The notes beneath the pieces were generated by a model. That model saw only the letters and a program-made list of their open reading frames with translations, was not told the DNA's origin and did not search any database. This document shows positions 15,834-24,419 of a stretch of DNA of 64,000 nucleotides, piece by piece. Position 1 is the first letter of the stretch. Each line of letters opens with the position of its first letter. Position numbers and translations under genes: made by a program. The stretch spans positions 21,565-85,564 of the forward strand of contig NZ_JBNAGA010000006.1 in NCBI RefSeq assembly GCF_049800955.1, read 5' to 3'. This DNA is from JAKVBH01 sp049800955. GTDB lineage: Bacteria > Pseudomonadota > Alphaproteobacteria > Rhodobacterales > Rhodobacteraceae.

Positions 15834-17603
15834 TCATCTTTGACGGTGCTTGCGTGCCTGGCTTAAGCCAGATCGCAAAATGCTAACGTTGGTGGCTATA
15901 TCCCGAACGTCCATTGCCCCGAGAATCAAACGGTCGGCAATCTGGCTCGCCTCGTCAAAGTTGCCAGTTCGCAGACACTTATCGGCCTGGCGAAAGGCCG
16001 AAAGGACTTTGTTGTGATGCACTCTTGGCAAAAGAAGTTGGATTTTCTCCGCCTCTCTGGGCTCATGTTTCAAAGCTCCCGATCCGTATGAGCGACCGAC
16101 GATTTCGGCTGAGAGTTGTGAGAAAGTTGAGATTGTTGATAAAGCGATGAGGTGTTTTTCAGTATCGGTTTTTTTCGACTTAAAGTAGCCACGATGCACG
16201 GAGTTGGTGCAATTGACGGCCGCTTTGTTCAGAAGAAGCCGCGGGCCGTTATGTTGCATCACAGGGAAAAAAGCGTCAGGCAAGGAGCCGTCATCCGGTT
16301 GGCACCATACCTTGCGTTTCTTGAAAGTGGAGCAAGTATTTCTTTTTTCTATTGAGTATGTTGATAGGTAGTTAACAACCTCGTCTGATACCTTGGATAC
16401 GCCGTCCCAACTAACCAGATACCCTTTGCCGCCATCCCGGATCATCTCATCGAAGTCTTCGATCCGAAAATCCAGGCCTGACGCAAAAATGAATCTCGGT
16501 AAGACAGGCTTCAAACTTGAAACTGCGAGGCCTGACTCCATCCTTTCTTCTCTGTTTCGAAGGAAAAACCTGTTGTCGCCAGTCACCAGTCCAATCTGTA
16601 CAGACAAATGATCTCCCAATTTGTGACACCGCTGGTCGGCAAGAAGCCTACTGTAAAGATCACGAGGGGCCGTGGTCAGACTGTCAAAAACAGAAGTTCC
16701 ACAAGCAGACTTTGTGACTTCAGAACCTTCCATCCACATTTGAATCTGTGAGCTTAAATCTCGCACCCCAGAACACCTCGACAGTCCTATGTCGACTTCA
16801 TGACCCTTCGCCGGCTCTTCGAACTTGTCGTCAGCCAGAAGCACGACTGTTTTTTCTTCCGTACCTTCGAGAAGGAACTGTCGTTCCTGCAGCTCGAAAG
16901 CTCTTACGTTCCTGAACGCGGAAGCGATGTAGTGTCGCAAGTTGACTGAATAGTTCGCGTGCAAGAAGCTACTCGGCAGTACCCAAGCCATCCGGCCTTT
17001 AGTCGCAACATATCGGATCGAAAGGCCTACAAAGTAGGCCCAAAGGCTAGCCCGTCTGTCTAGTTGAAGCCCAAATCCTGCAAGGGTTTGTCGAGCATAC
17101 TCTCGTTTGCTGGAGTCGATCTTTCGATACGGCAAGTAAGGAGGGTTGCCGATGACTGACCCGAACCTCCCAAGCCATTCATCTGGAAACCCCTGATCCA
17201 GGAAGTCGCCCTCCACAAATCTCGTCAAGTCTACCGGGCCTTCAAACAGCTTGGCCAGATGTCCGAATGCCTCTGTATCGATGTCGCAACCGTAGATCTG
17301 CTTGTCTGGAGCATTCGCACCAAGCTCAAGAAGCCGATCACGTGCTGAACGAAGGAATCCGCAGCCTCCAAAGCTAGGTTCGAACACTTGACAGTCGTTG
17401 GTGGCGATAGCCCAAGCACATATGACGTCAGTCAAACCATGGTGGGTATAGAATGCCCCGAGTGCTTTTTTCCGTGAACCGTAGCTGGCCTGCAAGATTC
17501 TGCCTGTCACATATGTTGAGGTTGCTCGCACACTAAACACAAACTGAGGTGTTTGGAATTCAGAAATTCCGTATCTTCCCCAGTTTGCATCTACCGTCTT
17601 CAA
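15834..17603 (-). CDS. Eco57I/TaqI-like N6-adenine DNA methyltransferase
   Basis: This 589-residue enzyme has SAM-binding motif I (FEPSFGGCGFL, residues 74-84), a CDID acidic motif near 106 and the catalytic NPPY at 143-146. A large C-terminal region is probably the target-recognition domain. No nuclease motif was seen. It is convergent with the kinase-receiver cassette, its stop only 23 bp away, and shares that cassette's lower GC. It may be a solitary methyltransferase, the self-marking part of the adjacent system, or a remnant of a restriction system. Confidence 0.82.
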   Translation of the reverse strand: MKTVDANWGRYGISEFQTPQFVFSVRATSTYVTGRILQASYGSRKKALGAFYTHHGLTDVICAWAIATNDCQVFEPSFGGCGFLRSARDRLLELGANAPDKQIYGCDIDTEAFGHLAKLFEGPVDLTRFVEGDFLDQGFPDEWLGRFGSVIGNPPYLPYRKIDSSKREYARQTLAGFGLQLDRRASLWAYFVGLSIRYVATKGRMAWVLPSSFLHANYSVNLRHYIASAFRNVRAFELQERQFLLEGTEEKTVVLLADDKFEEPAKGHEVDIGLSRCSGVRDLSSQIQMWMEGSEVTKSACGTSVFDSLTTAPRDLYSRLLADQRCHKLGDHLSVQIGLVTGDNRFFLRNREERMESGLAVSSLKPVLPRFIFASGLDFRIEDFDEMIRDGGKGYLVSWDGVSKVSDEVVNYLSTYSIEKRNTCSTFKKRKVWCQPDDGSLPDAFFPVMQHNGPRLLLNKAAVNCTNSVHRGYFKSKKTDTEKHLIALSTISTFSQLSAEIVGRSYGSGALKHEPREAEKIQLLLPRVHHNKVLSAFRQADKCLRTGNFDEASQIADRLILGAMDVRDIATNVSILRSGLSQARKHRQR

Positions 17604-17793
17604 AAGCCCTCTGAACGAGTTCAGAATTCAGTAATTCCTTGACCGCGCACTCGCGGCGAATGTCCGGAAACAGAGCTGCGCCCGCAGAAATGTGAGGTGA
17701 CGCTCAACGTCGGCTCTGGGCCGAACCTGAGTGAGGGCGGTGCAGAGCAGAACAACGTCAGCAATACTGCCATAACGCATAATCGATCTTATG

Positions 17794-18654
17794 TTAATTT
17801 ACTGAGTTGATGAACTCGGAAATCAGTTTCAAACCCACCCTGTCTTTGGTGGCTATCAAATGGGTCTCATGTTTCTGTGGCATCTCTCGGATCGGAATCT
17901 CTTTGACGGACTTTTTGATCAGACTGCTGTTGCACAAGAACACCGCAACTCCGATACCCTGTAAGACAGCCTCGTACATCAGTGGGAACGTCGCCATCGT
18001 TACCGTTCTTTCGAGCGCAATGGCGTGAGTCCGACAGGCGTTCTCAAGCAACTTCCTCGTCAAGGATCCTCTTTCAGGAATAACCACTGTTTCTTCCTGT
18101 AGGTCTTTGAGAGATACGGATGCTTGCCCGCTCAAAGGATGCTCATTTGGACAATAAAGAACGTACTCGGCGCTCTCAATGTGAATGCGCTCCCATGCGT
18201 CGGAAACCGGTGCATCTGTGATCAAACCTACATCGGCTAGTCTGTTGCGGAGCATATTCGTCGCGGTAGACCAGTCATAAAGGCCAAAGTTCACTTGAAT
18301 ATTTGGAAAGCGTTGCCTGAACGTCGCGATAATCCTGAGCGCTGGTTGTGGCGCGTTGCCAATGACGTTCAAGCGCCCGTTTTTCATGGCATTGAAGCCT
18401 TCAAGCCGTTCCGACACTTCGGCGTCGAGCGACACCATGCGGTCGGCGAGGTCATAAAACTCTTGCCCTGTGGGCGTCAGCTCCACCCCGTCTCGACCTC
18501 GGCGCAGCAGAAGCGTGCCGACGGTCTTTTCCAGATTGCCAATATGCTGTGTGATTGTGGATTGCGTCACGCCCATACGGGTCGCTGCGGCCGAAAAGCT
18601 GCCCTCGCGGATAACATAGGCAAAAGCGATGAACTGATGATGATTGGGGCGCAT
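17794..18654 (-). CDS. LysR-family transcriptional regulator
   Basis: The 286-residue protein has an N-terminal winged helix-turn-helix (FIAFAYVIREGSFSAAATRM, residues 8-27, then TQSTITQHI) and a C-terminal effector-binding domain. The frame opens 80 codons upstream, but the ATG at 18654 follows a strong GAAAGGAGG. It is divergent from the Ugp-like transporter genes, the classical arrangement for a LysR activator of the neighbouring operon. The inducer is unknown. A glycerophosphoryl compound or related phosphodiester is a guess from context. Confidence 0.88.
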   Translation of the reverse strand: MRPNHHQFIAFAYVIREGSFSAAATRMGVTQSTITQHIGNLEKTVGTLLLRRGRDGVELTPTGQEFYDLADRMVSLDAEVSERLEGFNAMKNGRLNVIGNAPQPALRIIATFRQRFPNIQVNFGLYDWSTATNMLRNRLADVGLITDAPVSDAWERIHIESAEYVLYCPNEHPLSGQASVSLKDLQEETVVIPERGSLTRKLLENACRTHAIALERTVTMATFPLMYEAVLQGIGVAVFLCNSSLIKKSVKEIPIREMPQKHETHLIATKDRVGLKLISEFINSVN

Positions 18655-18707
18655 GGAGCCTCCTTTCGCGCAACTCATAGACCCCATCGGTTTCACTAAT
18701 ATGACGT

Positions 18708-18719
18708 CACAAATTTGTG
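18708..18719. promoter_or_regulatory. Candidate LysR-type operator in the divergent promoter region
   Basis: CACAAATTTGTG is a perfect 12-bp palindrome between the divergent lysR and transporter genes. It is preceded by the palindrome TGACGTCA (18702-18709). Size and position suit a LysR binding site. No direct evidence. Confidence 0.4.
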
Positions 18720-18761
18720 GCTCAGCTCCGGTAGCTGTGTGGCAACGAATGGGGGAATCGC

Positions 18762-19916
18762 ATGGCTGACCTGTCGATCTCATCGGTGACCAAACGCTTT
18801 GGAGACACCGAGGTGCTGAAAGGTGTGACGCTGGACGTCGCGGATGCGGAGTTCGTATCCCTTGTTGGGCCGTCAGGGTGCGGGAAGTCGACATTGCTGC
18901 GGATCATTGCGGGTCTTGAGGAACCGACCAGCGGCGACATTGCGATTGATGGCAAAGGCGTCACCGGGATGCGCGCGGCGGATCGTAACCTGTCGATGGT
19001 GTTCCAATCCTATGCGCTTTATCCGCATTTGACGGTGGCCGAAAACATCGCTGTGCCTTTGCGGATGCGGTCGTTGACAGCCATGCAACGGCTGCCTTTG
19101 ATCGGCCCCTTCCTGCCGGGTGCCAAAGAACAGCGAGCCGAGATCGCTTCTGCGGTGCAGGACGCAGCCGATATGCTGGAAATCGGCGCTTTGCTGGATC
19201 GCAAGCCGGGACAGCTTTCAGGCGGGCAGCGCCAAAGGGTAGCACTGGGGCGCGCTTTGGTGCGGGAACCGGCTGCGTTTCTGCTGGATGAGCCGCTGTC
19301 CAATCTTGATGCCAAGCTGCGGGTTCAGACACGGGCCGAGATCGCGCAACTGCACCGACGCCTGAACGCGACATTCATCTACGTGACCCACGATCAGGTC
19401 GAAGCGATGACAATGTCGGATCGGATCGCGGTCATGATGGGAGGCGAGATCCTGCAGTGTGATGCGCCCAGTGTCATCTATGAAGATCCCAGCGATATCC
19501 GCGTGGCAGAGTTCATCGGCTCGCCAAAGATCAATATTCTGCCGATCGAGCTTGCCGATGCCGAGTTGACCCTGTTTGGCCGCGTTTTGGGCCATGCCGC
19601 TGAGGCAACACAGGCTGGCATCTATCAATTGGGCCTGCGTCCCGAAGCGCTGAAACTCACGCAGGCAGAGTCGGTGATGACCGGGACTGTCACGCATATG
19701 GAGAACCTTGGGTCGGAGGTTTATGCGCAAATCGCCTTGGCGGATCAAACCTCTCGCGTGACCCTGCGTGCAGCTCCTGCTGAGCGCCACAAGCTACAAC
19801 TGGGTGCCGAGATGGGCCTTGGCTTTGATCTGCGGGACGGCCTGATTTTTGACGCGGATGGCAAGCGCCAGCGGCGCGTCGAAGTCGCCGTCAGCCATGT
19901 GCGAGAGGTGGCCTGA
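18762..19916 (+). CDS. ABC transporter ATPase, UgpC/MalK-like
   Basis: The 384-residue protein has Walker A GPSGCGKST (36-44), the signature LSGGQRQRVALGRAL, Walker B LLDEPLSNLD and a C-terminal TOBE-type domain, as in CUT1 sugar and glycerol-phosphate importers. An extra segment of about 15 residues (SLTAMQRLPLIGPFLPGAKE) sits in the helical domain. It is the first gene of an importer operon, opposite lysR, and is followed by both permeases. The neighbouring phosphoesterases suggest a glycerol-phosphate or phosphodiester substrate, but a sugar cannot be excluded. Confidence 0.88.
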   Translation: MADLSISSVTKRFGDTEVLKGVTLDVADAEFVSLVGPSGCGKSTLLRIIAGLEEPTSGDIAIDGKGVTGMRAADRNLSMVFQSYALYPHLTVAENIAVPLRMRSLTAMQRLPLIGPFLPGAKEQRAEIASAVQDAADMLEIGALLDRKPGQLSGGQRQRVALGRALVREPAAFLLDEPLSNLDAKLRVQTRAEIAQLHRRLNATFIYVTHDQVEAMTMSDRIAVMMGGEILQCDAPSVIYEDPSDIRVAEFIGSPKINILPIELADAELTLFGRVLGHAAEATQAGIYQLGLRPEALKLTQAESVMTGTVTHMENLGSEVYAQIALADQTSRVTLRAAPAERHKLQLGAEMGLGFDLRDGLIFDADGKRQRRVEVAVSHVREVA

Positions 19917-19917
19917 C

Positions 19918-20883
19918 ATGGCCGCGATTGATGCGCCAGTTGTCGCGCGCGCGCCGAGCGAGGTGAACCGGCAGGGCCGGACGGCCTGGGGTTTGACCGC
20001 ACCAGCGCTGGCATTGATGTTCTTGGTCCTTTTGGCGCCTGTAGTTGTTGCTGGTGTTTTGTCTTTCACCAACTATTCCCTTGGCAATTCCGGCTTTGAC
20101 TGGGTCGGATTCAAAAATTACGATCGCCTGTTTTCCCGCTCGACTTATGAGAAAATGTTTGTTGCGACCTTTACCTACGTTGCGGTGGTGGTGCCGATCT
20201 CTGTTGCCCTGGGACTGGGAGCGGCGCTGTTGGTCAATTCGCTCGGGCGGATTGGGGATGTCTACAAGACGATCTATTTTTTGCCGGTTATGGCGACATT
20301 GCTCGCGATGGCGATTGTTTGGGAATTCATGCTGCACCCTACCATTGGCGTGATCAATCAAACGCTTGCACTGTCCTGCGGCTCTTTCCTTGAGGTGATC
20401 CCCTTCCTTGGCAATGGCTGCGCCGACGGCTTCCCCTTGTGGCTTGGGGATCGGGACTACGCCATCTGGGTGCTCTGTTTCATCGGCATCTGGCAGGGCT
20501 TTGGGTTTAACATGGTGCTGTATCTCGCCGGGCTGACGGCGGTGCATCGCGAGCTTTACCATGCCGCCGAAATGGACGGTGCCAAGAGCGCTTGGGAGCG
20601 GTTTCGGCTGGTCACGTGGCCCGCGCTTGGGCCGACAACTGTGTTTGTGGTGACGATCTCTTGCATCCGCGCCTTTCAGGTCTTTGACACGGTCGAGGCG
20701 TTCTGGCCGCAAGGGGGCGGGCCTAACAAATCCACCTATGTGATGATGTTCGCGATCTTTGAGAAAGGCGTGCAGCAGAACCTGATCGGCATCGGCTCGG
20801 CCATCACCATGCTTTTTTTGGTCTTCGTGATGTTCCTCACACTGATCCAGCGCTGGCTGGTTGAGCGGAAGGTGCATTACTGA
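19918..20883 (+). CDS. ABC importer permease, UgpA/MalF-like
   Basis: This inner-membrane permease of 321 residues has about six helices and the conserved cytoplasmic EAA loop (YHAAEMDGAKSAWERF). The frame opens upstream, but the ATG at 19918 lies just after the ATPase stop. A periplasmic loop near residues 155-185 contains two cysteines (ALSCGSFLEV and NGCADGF) not usual in the family. The stop overlaps the next start as TGATG. Confidence 0.87.
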   Translation: MAAIDAPVVARAPSEVNRQGRTAWGLTAPALALMFLVLLAPVVVAGVLSFTNYSLGNSGFDWVGFKNYDRLFSRSTYEKMFVATFTYVAVVVPISVALGLGAALLVNSLGRIGDVYKTIYFLPVMATLLAMAIVWEFMLHPTIGVINQTLALSCGSFLEVIPFLGNGCADGFPLWLGDRDYAIWVLCFIGIWQGFGFNMVLYLAGLTAVHRELYHAAEMDGAKSAWERFRLVTWPALGPTTVFVVTISCIRAFQVFDTVEAFWPQGGGPNKSTYVMMFAIFEKGVQQNLIGIGSAITMLFLVFVMFLTLIQRWLVERKVHY

Positions 20884-21845
20884 TGACGCGCGACATCTGG
20901 AAACACCTGCTCCTTGTGATCGGAGCGATCATCGTCCTGGCACCGTTCTACATGATGCTCAGCTATTCGTTTAAAAGCCCGGGCGAGATTGACCGGGGTA
21001 TAGGCGGCTTCTTTGGGGCGCAAGAGATGATGGTCGACCCGCGCTGTGTAAAGTTGCGCGACCCCAACCGTGATGAAATCGCCGCTGCTGCGCCGCAATA
21101 TCCCGGCAAGTCAGATAGCGAGATCCGCAATGCCATCATGGCGCAGGCCGAGATCGACTGTTCCATGCGCCCCGTGGTGTTCAACTATTCCAAAGCCTTC
21201 ATCGAAGCGCCGCTGCTGCGGTACTTGTTGAACGGTGTGATCGTCACCGCGTCGATCTTCTTTATTCAAGTGCTGGTCGCCCTGCCTGCCGCCTATGCGC
21301 TGGCCAAGCTGAAATTCTGGGGACGTGAAGCGGTGTTCGGGCTAGTGCTCTTCTGCCTTCTGATCCCGGTCCATGCCATCGCATTGCCGCTTTACATCAT
21401 GCTGGCCAAGGTCGGGCTGACCAATACCTATGCCGCGCTTGTCGTGCCATGGACGATCTCGGTTTTTGGGATATTCCTGATGCGGCAGTTCTTCATGACC
21501 GTGCCGGATGACCTGATCGATGCCGCGCGCATGGACGGGATGACCGAGTTCGCCATCGTCTGGCGCGTGATGCTGCCTACCGCAATCCCTGCCCTGCTCG
21601 CCTTTGCCATCTTCAGCATCGTCGCCCATTGGAACGACTATTTCTGGCCCCGCATCGTTGTCACCGGCAGCCGGGACCTGTTCACGCCTCCGCTGGGCCT
21701 GCGGGAATTCAAGGGCGATGCTGATGGATCCTTTTTCGGGCCGATGATGGCCACCGCCACCATTATCGTCACACCGCTTATCGTCGCATTTCTGGTCGCA
21801 CAACGCCGCTTTATCGAGGGGATTACGCTGTCTGGAATGAAATAG
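20883..21845 (+). CDS. ABC importer permease, UgpE/MalG-like
   Basis: The 320-residue permease has a first helix near residues 10-32 and the EAA loop (IDAARMDGMTEFAIVWRV) near 210. An inserted periplasmic domain at about 45-100 contains two cysteines (PRCVKL and EIDCSM), and most UgpE/MalG proteins lack it. It pairs with the upstream permease, whose periplasmic loop also has two cysteines. The stop is followed by an intercistronic hairpin before the binding-protein gene. Confidence 0.87.
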   Translation: MTRDIWKHLLLVIGAIIVLAPFYMMLSYSFKSPGEIDRGIGGFFGAQEMMVDPRCVKLRDPNRDEIAAAAPQYPGKSDSEIRNAIMAQAEIDCSMRPVVFNYSKAFIEAPLLRYLLNGVIVTASIFFIQVLVALPAAYALAKLKFWGREAVFGLVLFCLLIPVHAIALPLYIMLAKVGLTNTYAALVVPWTISVFGIFLMRQFFMTVPDDLIDAARMDGMTEFAIVWRVMLPTAIPALLAFAIFSIVAHWNDYFWPRIVVTGSRDLFTPPLGLREFKGDADGSFFGPMMATATIIVTPLIVAFLVAQRRFIEGITLSGMK

Positions 21846-21866
21846 GGTGGGTTCGCTCCCACCCTA
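21843..21866 (+). terminator. Intercistronic hairpin before the binding-protein gene
   Basis: A perfect 9-bp stem (TAGGGTGGG / CCCACCCTA) with a six-base loop starts at the permease stop codon. A smaller GCCC-TTTC-GGGC hairpin follows. No T-run follows the large stem, so a role in mRNA processing or in setting the level of the downstream binding protein is as likely as termination. Confidence 0.45.
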
Positions 21867-21942
21867 CTCGTCGCCCTTTCGGGCTTATTACCGGGGTCTG
21901 CCAATCGCCAAACCGTCAGCCCCAACAACTGGAGTAGATGTA

Positions 21943-23190
21943 ATGAAATACACGCTGACTGCAATGGCTGTGGCGCTCTCTGCCACCGCTGCTTATGCCG
22001 AAGACAAGGTGACAATCGAGTTCGCCTATCCCTACAGCCACCTGTTTGACGTCACCTATGAAGCGATGATGCCTGCCTTCAAAGAGGCGCATCCGAACAT
22101 CGAGGTGAAGTTCCGCGCCACATACGAATCCTATGAAGACGGAACCAACACCGTTCTGCGCGAAGCGGTCTCTGGCAACTTGCCCGACGTGACCATGCAA
22201 GGTCTGAACCGCCAAGCGCCGCTGGTCGACAAGGGCATCGCGCAATCGCTGGAGCCCTTCATCGCCGCCGAAGCTGATTTCGAAAAGGACGGTTATCACC
22301 AAGCCATGCTGTCGCTGTCCACGTTCAACGGCGAAGTCTACGGGCTGCCCTTCTCGGTCTCGCTGCCCGTTGGCTACTACAACATGGACATCCTGCGCGA
22401 AGGCGGAATCGAAGAGCTGCCGCAGACATGGGACGACGTGATCGCGGCCTGCAAGACCATGAAGGCGAACGGCATCGATAACCCGATCTTCTGGGGTTGG
22501 AACATCACCGGCAACTGGTTCATGCAAGCTCTGCTGTGGAGCCAGGACAAGGCAATCGTCGAGAATGGCAACGTCACCATGGACAGCCCCGAGGCGCTGG
22601 TTGCGCTGGAGCAGATGCAGGAGATCTTCACCGAGTGTGAGATGCAGAACCTCGAATGGAAAGCCGCGCTGGCGTCCTTCTCCGCCGGCGAGATCGGCAT
22701 GATGTTCTGGTCCACCTCGGCTCTAGGTGCGGTTGAGCGCAGCCAAGGCGATTTCGAACTAGTCACTGGCCCCTTCCCGGGTCTGGACGGTGCGCCGATG
22801 GGTCTGCCCGCGGGCGGCAACGCTGCGATGCTGACCTCGACTTCCGAAGACCCCGCCGTTCGCGAAGCCGCCTGGACATGGCTCAAGTACATCACTTCGG
22901 GCGACGGCGCAGCCGAAGTGGCCAAGACCACCGGTTACATGCCGCCGAACAAGGCTGCCAACGAGATCATCCTCGCAGATTTCTACGAGCAGAACCCAAA
23001 CAAGCAAACTGCCGTGGATCAGCTGCCACTTCTGCGCGACTGGCTGGCCTATCCGGGCGACAATGGTCTGGCGGTCACGCAAGTGATCTATGACGGGATC
23101 GAGCGCATCGTGACCGGCGACTCCACCGACATGAAAGAGCTGCAGGAAGAGCTGGTCGAGGAAATCGCCGACCTGCTGCCGAACGGCTAA
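21943..23190 (+). CDS. Periplasmic substrate-binding protein, UgpB-like (family 1)
   Basis: The 415-residue exported protein has a signal peptide (MKYTLTAMAVALSATAAYA) and the typical cluster-1 solute-binding start VTIEFAYPYSHLFD, followed by FGLPF-type segments (EVYGLPFSVSLPVGYYN) and AGGNAAM. It delivers substrate to the adjacent permeases. The ATG at 21943 follows GGAGTAGATG and starts the signal peptide; upstream frame codons are leader. Being last in the operon behind a hairpin is unusual, since binding proteins are often first. Confidence 0.88.
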   Translation: MKYTLTAMAVALSATAAYAEDKVTIEFAYPYSHLFDVTYEAMMPAFKEAHPNIEVKFRATYESYEDGTNTVLREAVSGNLPDVTMQGLNRQAPLVDKGIAQSLEPFIAAEADFEKDGYHQAMLSLSTFNGEVYGLPFSVSLPVGYYNMDILREGGIEELPQTWDDVIAACKTMKANGIDNPIFWGWNITGNWFMQALLWSQDKAIVENGNVTMDSPEALVALEQMQEIFTECEMQNLEWKAALASFSAGEIGMMFWSTSALGAVERSQGDFELVTGPFPGLDGAPMGLPAGGNAAMLTSTSEDPAVREAAWTWLKYITSGDGAAEVAKTTGYMPPNKAANEIILADFYEQNPNKQTAVDQLPLLRDWLAYPGDNGLAVTQVIYDGIERIVTGDSTDMKELQEELVEEIADLLPNG

Positions 23191-23251
23191 TCACTTTTGT
23201 TGGCTGCCTGGAACCACTGGGCGGCCAACGTACTTTTCGAAAGGCACAGGC

Positions 23252-24079
23252 ATGAAACTCGTCCATATCTCCGACATTCACCTGACCATTCCGGGCGAAC
23301 GGATGGGCGGGCTCGATCCCCATCGCCGTTTTGCGCAGGCCCTGGACGAATTGCGCGTAAAACATGCCGATGCCCACAGGATCATTATCACTGGCGACCT
23401 CACCCATTGGGGAGAGCCGCAGGCATATGTCGCGCTCAAAGACGCGCTGGTCGATCTCCCCTGCCCGGTTCGATTGTTGATGGGCAACCATGATGACCGC
23501 ACGAATTTCTTGAGGGTTTTCCCCGATCAGCCGCGCGATTCAAACGGCTATGTGAACTATGCCGAAGATCTGGAGGGCACGCGGCTGATCTTTCTTGATA
23601 CCACCGCGCCGCGTACCCATGCAGGCCATTTCGGAGCGGACAGGATCGAATGGCTTAAGGCGCAATTGCAGGAGTGCAGCCGCGCGCGGCTCTTTATGCA
23701 CCACAATGTCATGACATTGGGGCAACCCGCCGAGGACAAGATCGCGCTGGTCGATGCCGACCGCCTAGGTTTTGCGGATCTGCTGCGCAAACACACAGAC
23801 AAAATCGACTACCTGCATTTCGGCCACATCCACGCGATCTGCACTGGGACCTATTGCGGCATCCCCTTTGCTTCGGTGCGGTCCACAGGGAACCAGTCCC
23901 TGCCCGACTTCACCGAGACCGAACTCCTGCATGGCGCGCCCATGGCGCCCTCCTTTGCAGTGATCGAGGTCCACGAGGACACGACCGTAATCCACGACAT
24001 TCCTTTCACATGGGACGGCCCAGTATTCTCCTCAGGCACCGGCTGGGACGACTGGGCAAAGCCGGTGGCGGCTGAATGA
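23252..24079 (+). CDS. Cyclic nucleotide/glycerophosphodiester-type metallophosphoesterase
   Basis: The 275-residue cytosolic enzyme shows all motifs of class III phosphodiesterases: D8/H10 (SDIH), D49 (TGDLTHWG), N79/H80 (GNHD), a later HHN motif and GHIH near residue 190. It resembles GpdQ-type enzymes, which hydrolyse phosphodiesters such as glycerophosphodiesters. It follows the importer genes directly, so it may process the imported compound. The stop overlaps the start of a truncated second copy. Confidence 0.85.
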   Translation: MKLVHISDIHLTIPGERMGGLDPHRRFAQALDELRVKHADAHRIIITGDLTHWGEPQAYVALKDALVDLPCPVRLLMGNHDDRTNFLRVFPDQPRDSNGYVNYAEDLEGTRLIFLDTTAPRTHAGHFGADRIEWLKAQLQECSRARLFMHHNVMTLGQPAEDKIALVDADRLGFADLLRKHTDKIDYLHFGHIHAICTGTYCGIPFASVRSTGNQSLPDFTETELLHGAPMAPSFAVIEVHEDTTVIHDIPFTWDGPVFSSGTGWDDWAKPVAAE

Positions 24080-24252
24080 GGTTCATCCATCTCACGGACA
24101 GGCATGTTGTCGGCTCAGGTCTGTTCCACGATCTGGACCCTTCAGAGCGACTTTCACAGGCTGTCGCTTCAATCAACGCCGAACATAGCGACGCGGATTT
24201 CGTGATCTTCGCGGGTTACTTGACCGATTGGGGCGACGCGCAAAAACTCTAA
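24076..24252 (+). pseudogene. Truncated second metallophosphoesterase
   Basis: A 58-codon frame starts with an ATGA overlap on the previous stop and reads MRFIHLTDRHVVGSG, then ASINAEHSDADFVIFAGYLT and DWGD. It matches the N-terminal third of a metallophosphoesterase but stops after the second motif. The invariant Asp of GDLT is Tyr (AGYLTDW), and DxH is intact (TDRH). It is a decayed tandem paralogue, not a working enzyme. No continuation of the family was found in the following 150 bases. Confidence 0.75.
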
Positions 24253-24419
24253 CGTGTCGGAGCGCTGAAGAATAATAGTTTCGCATTGGCGCGACGATTT
24301 TTCAAACGTAGTCGGAAGTCATCCCAACTTGAACGCAGCAGCAGCAAAGTTTGTCACAAAATCTTCATGTGGTCAGTCTACGCCGCCTCAATCAACAAAG
24401 TACTCTTGGAACGAAACGC

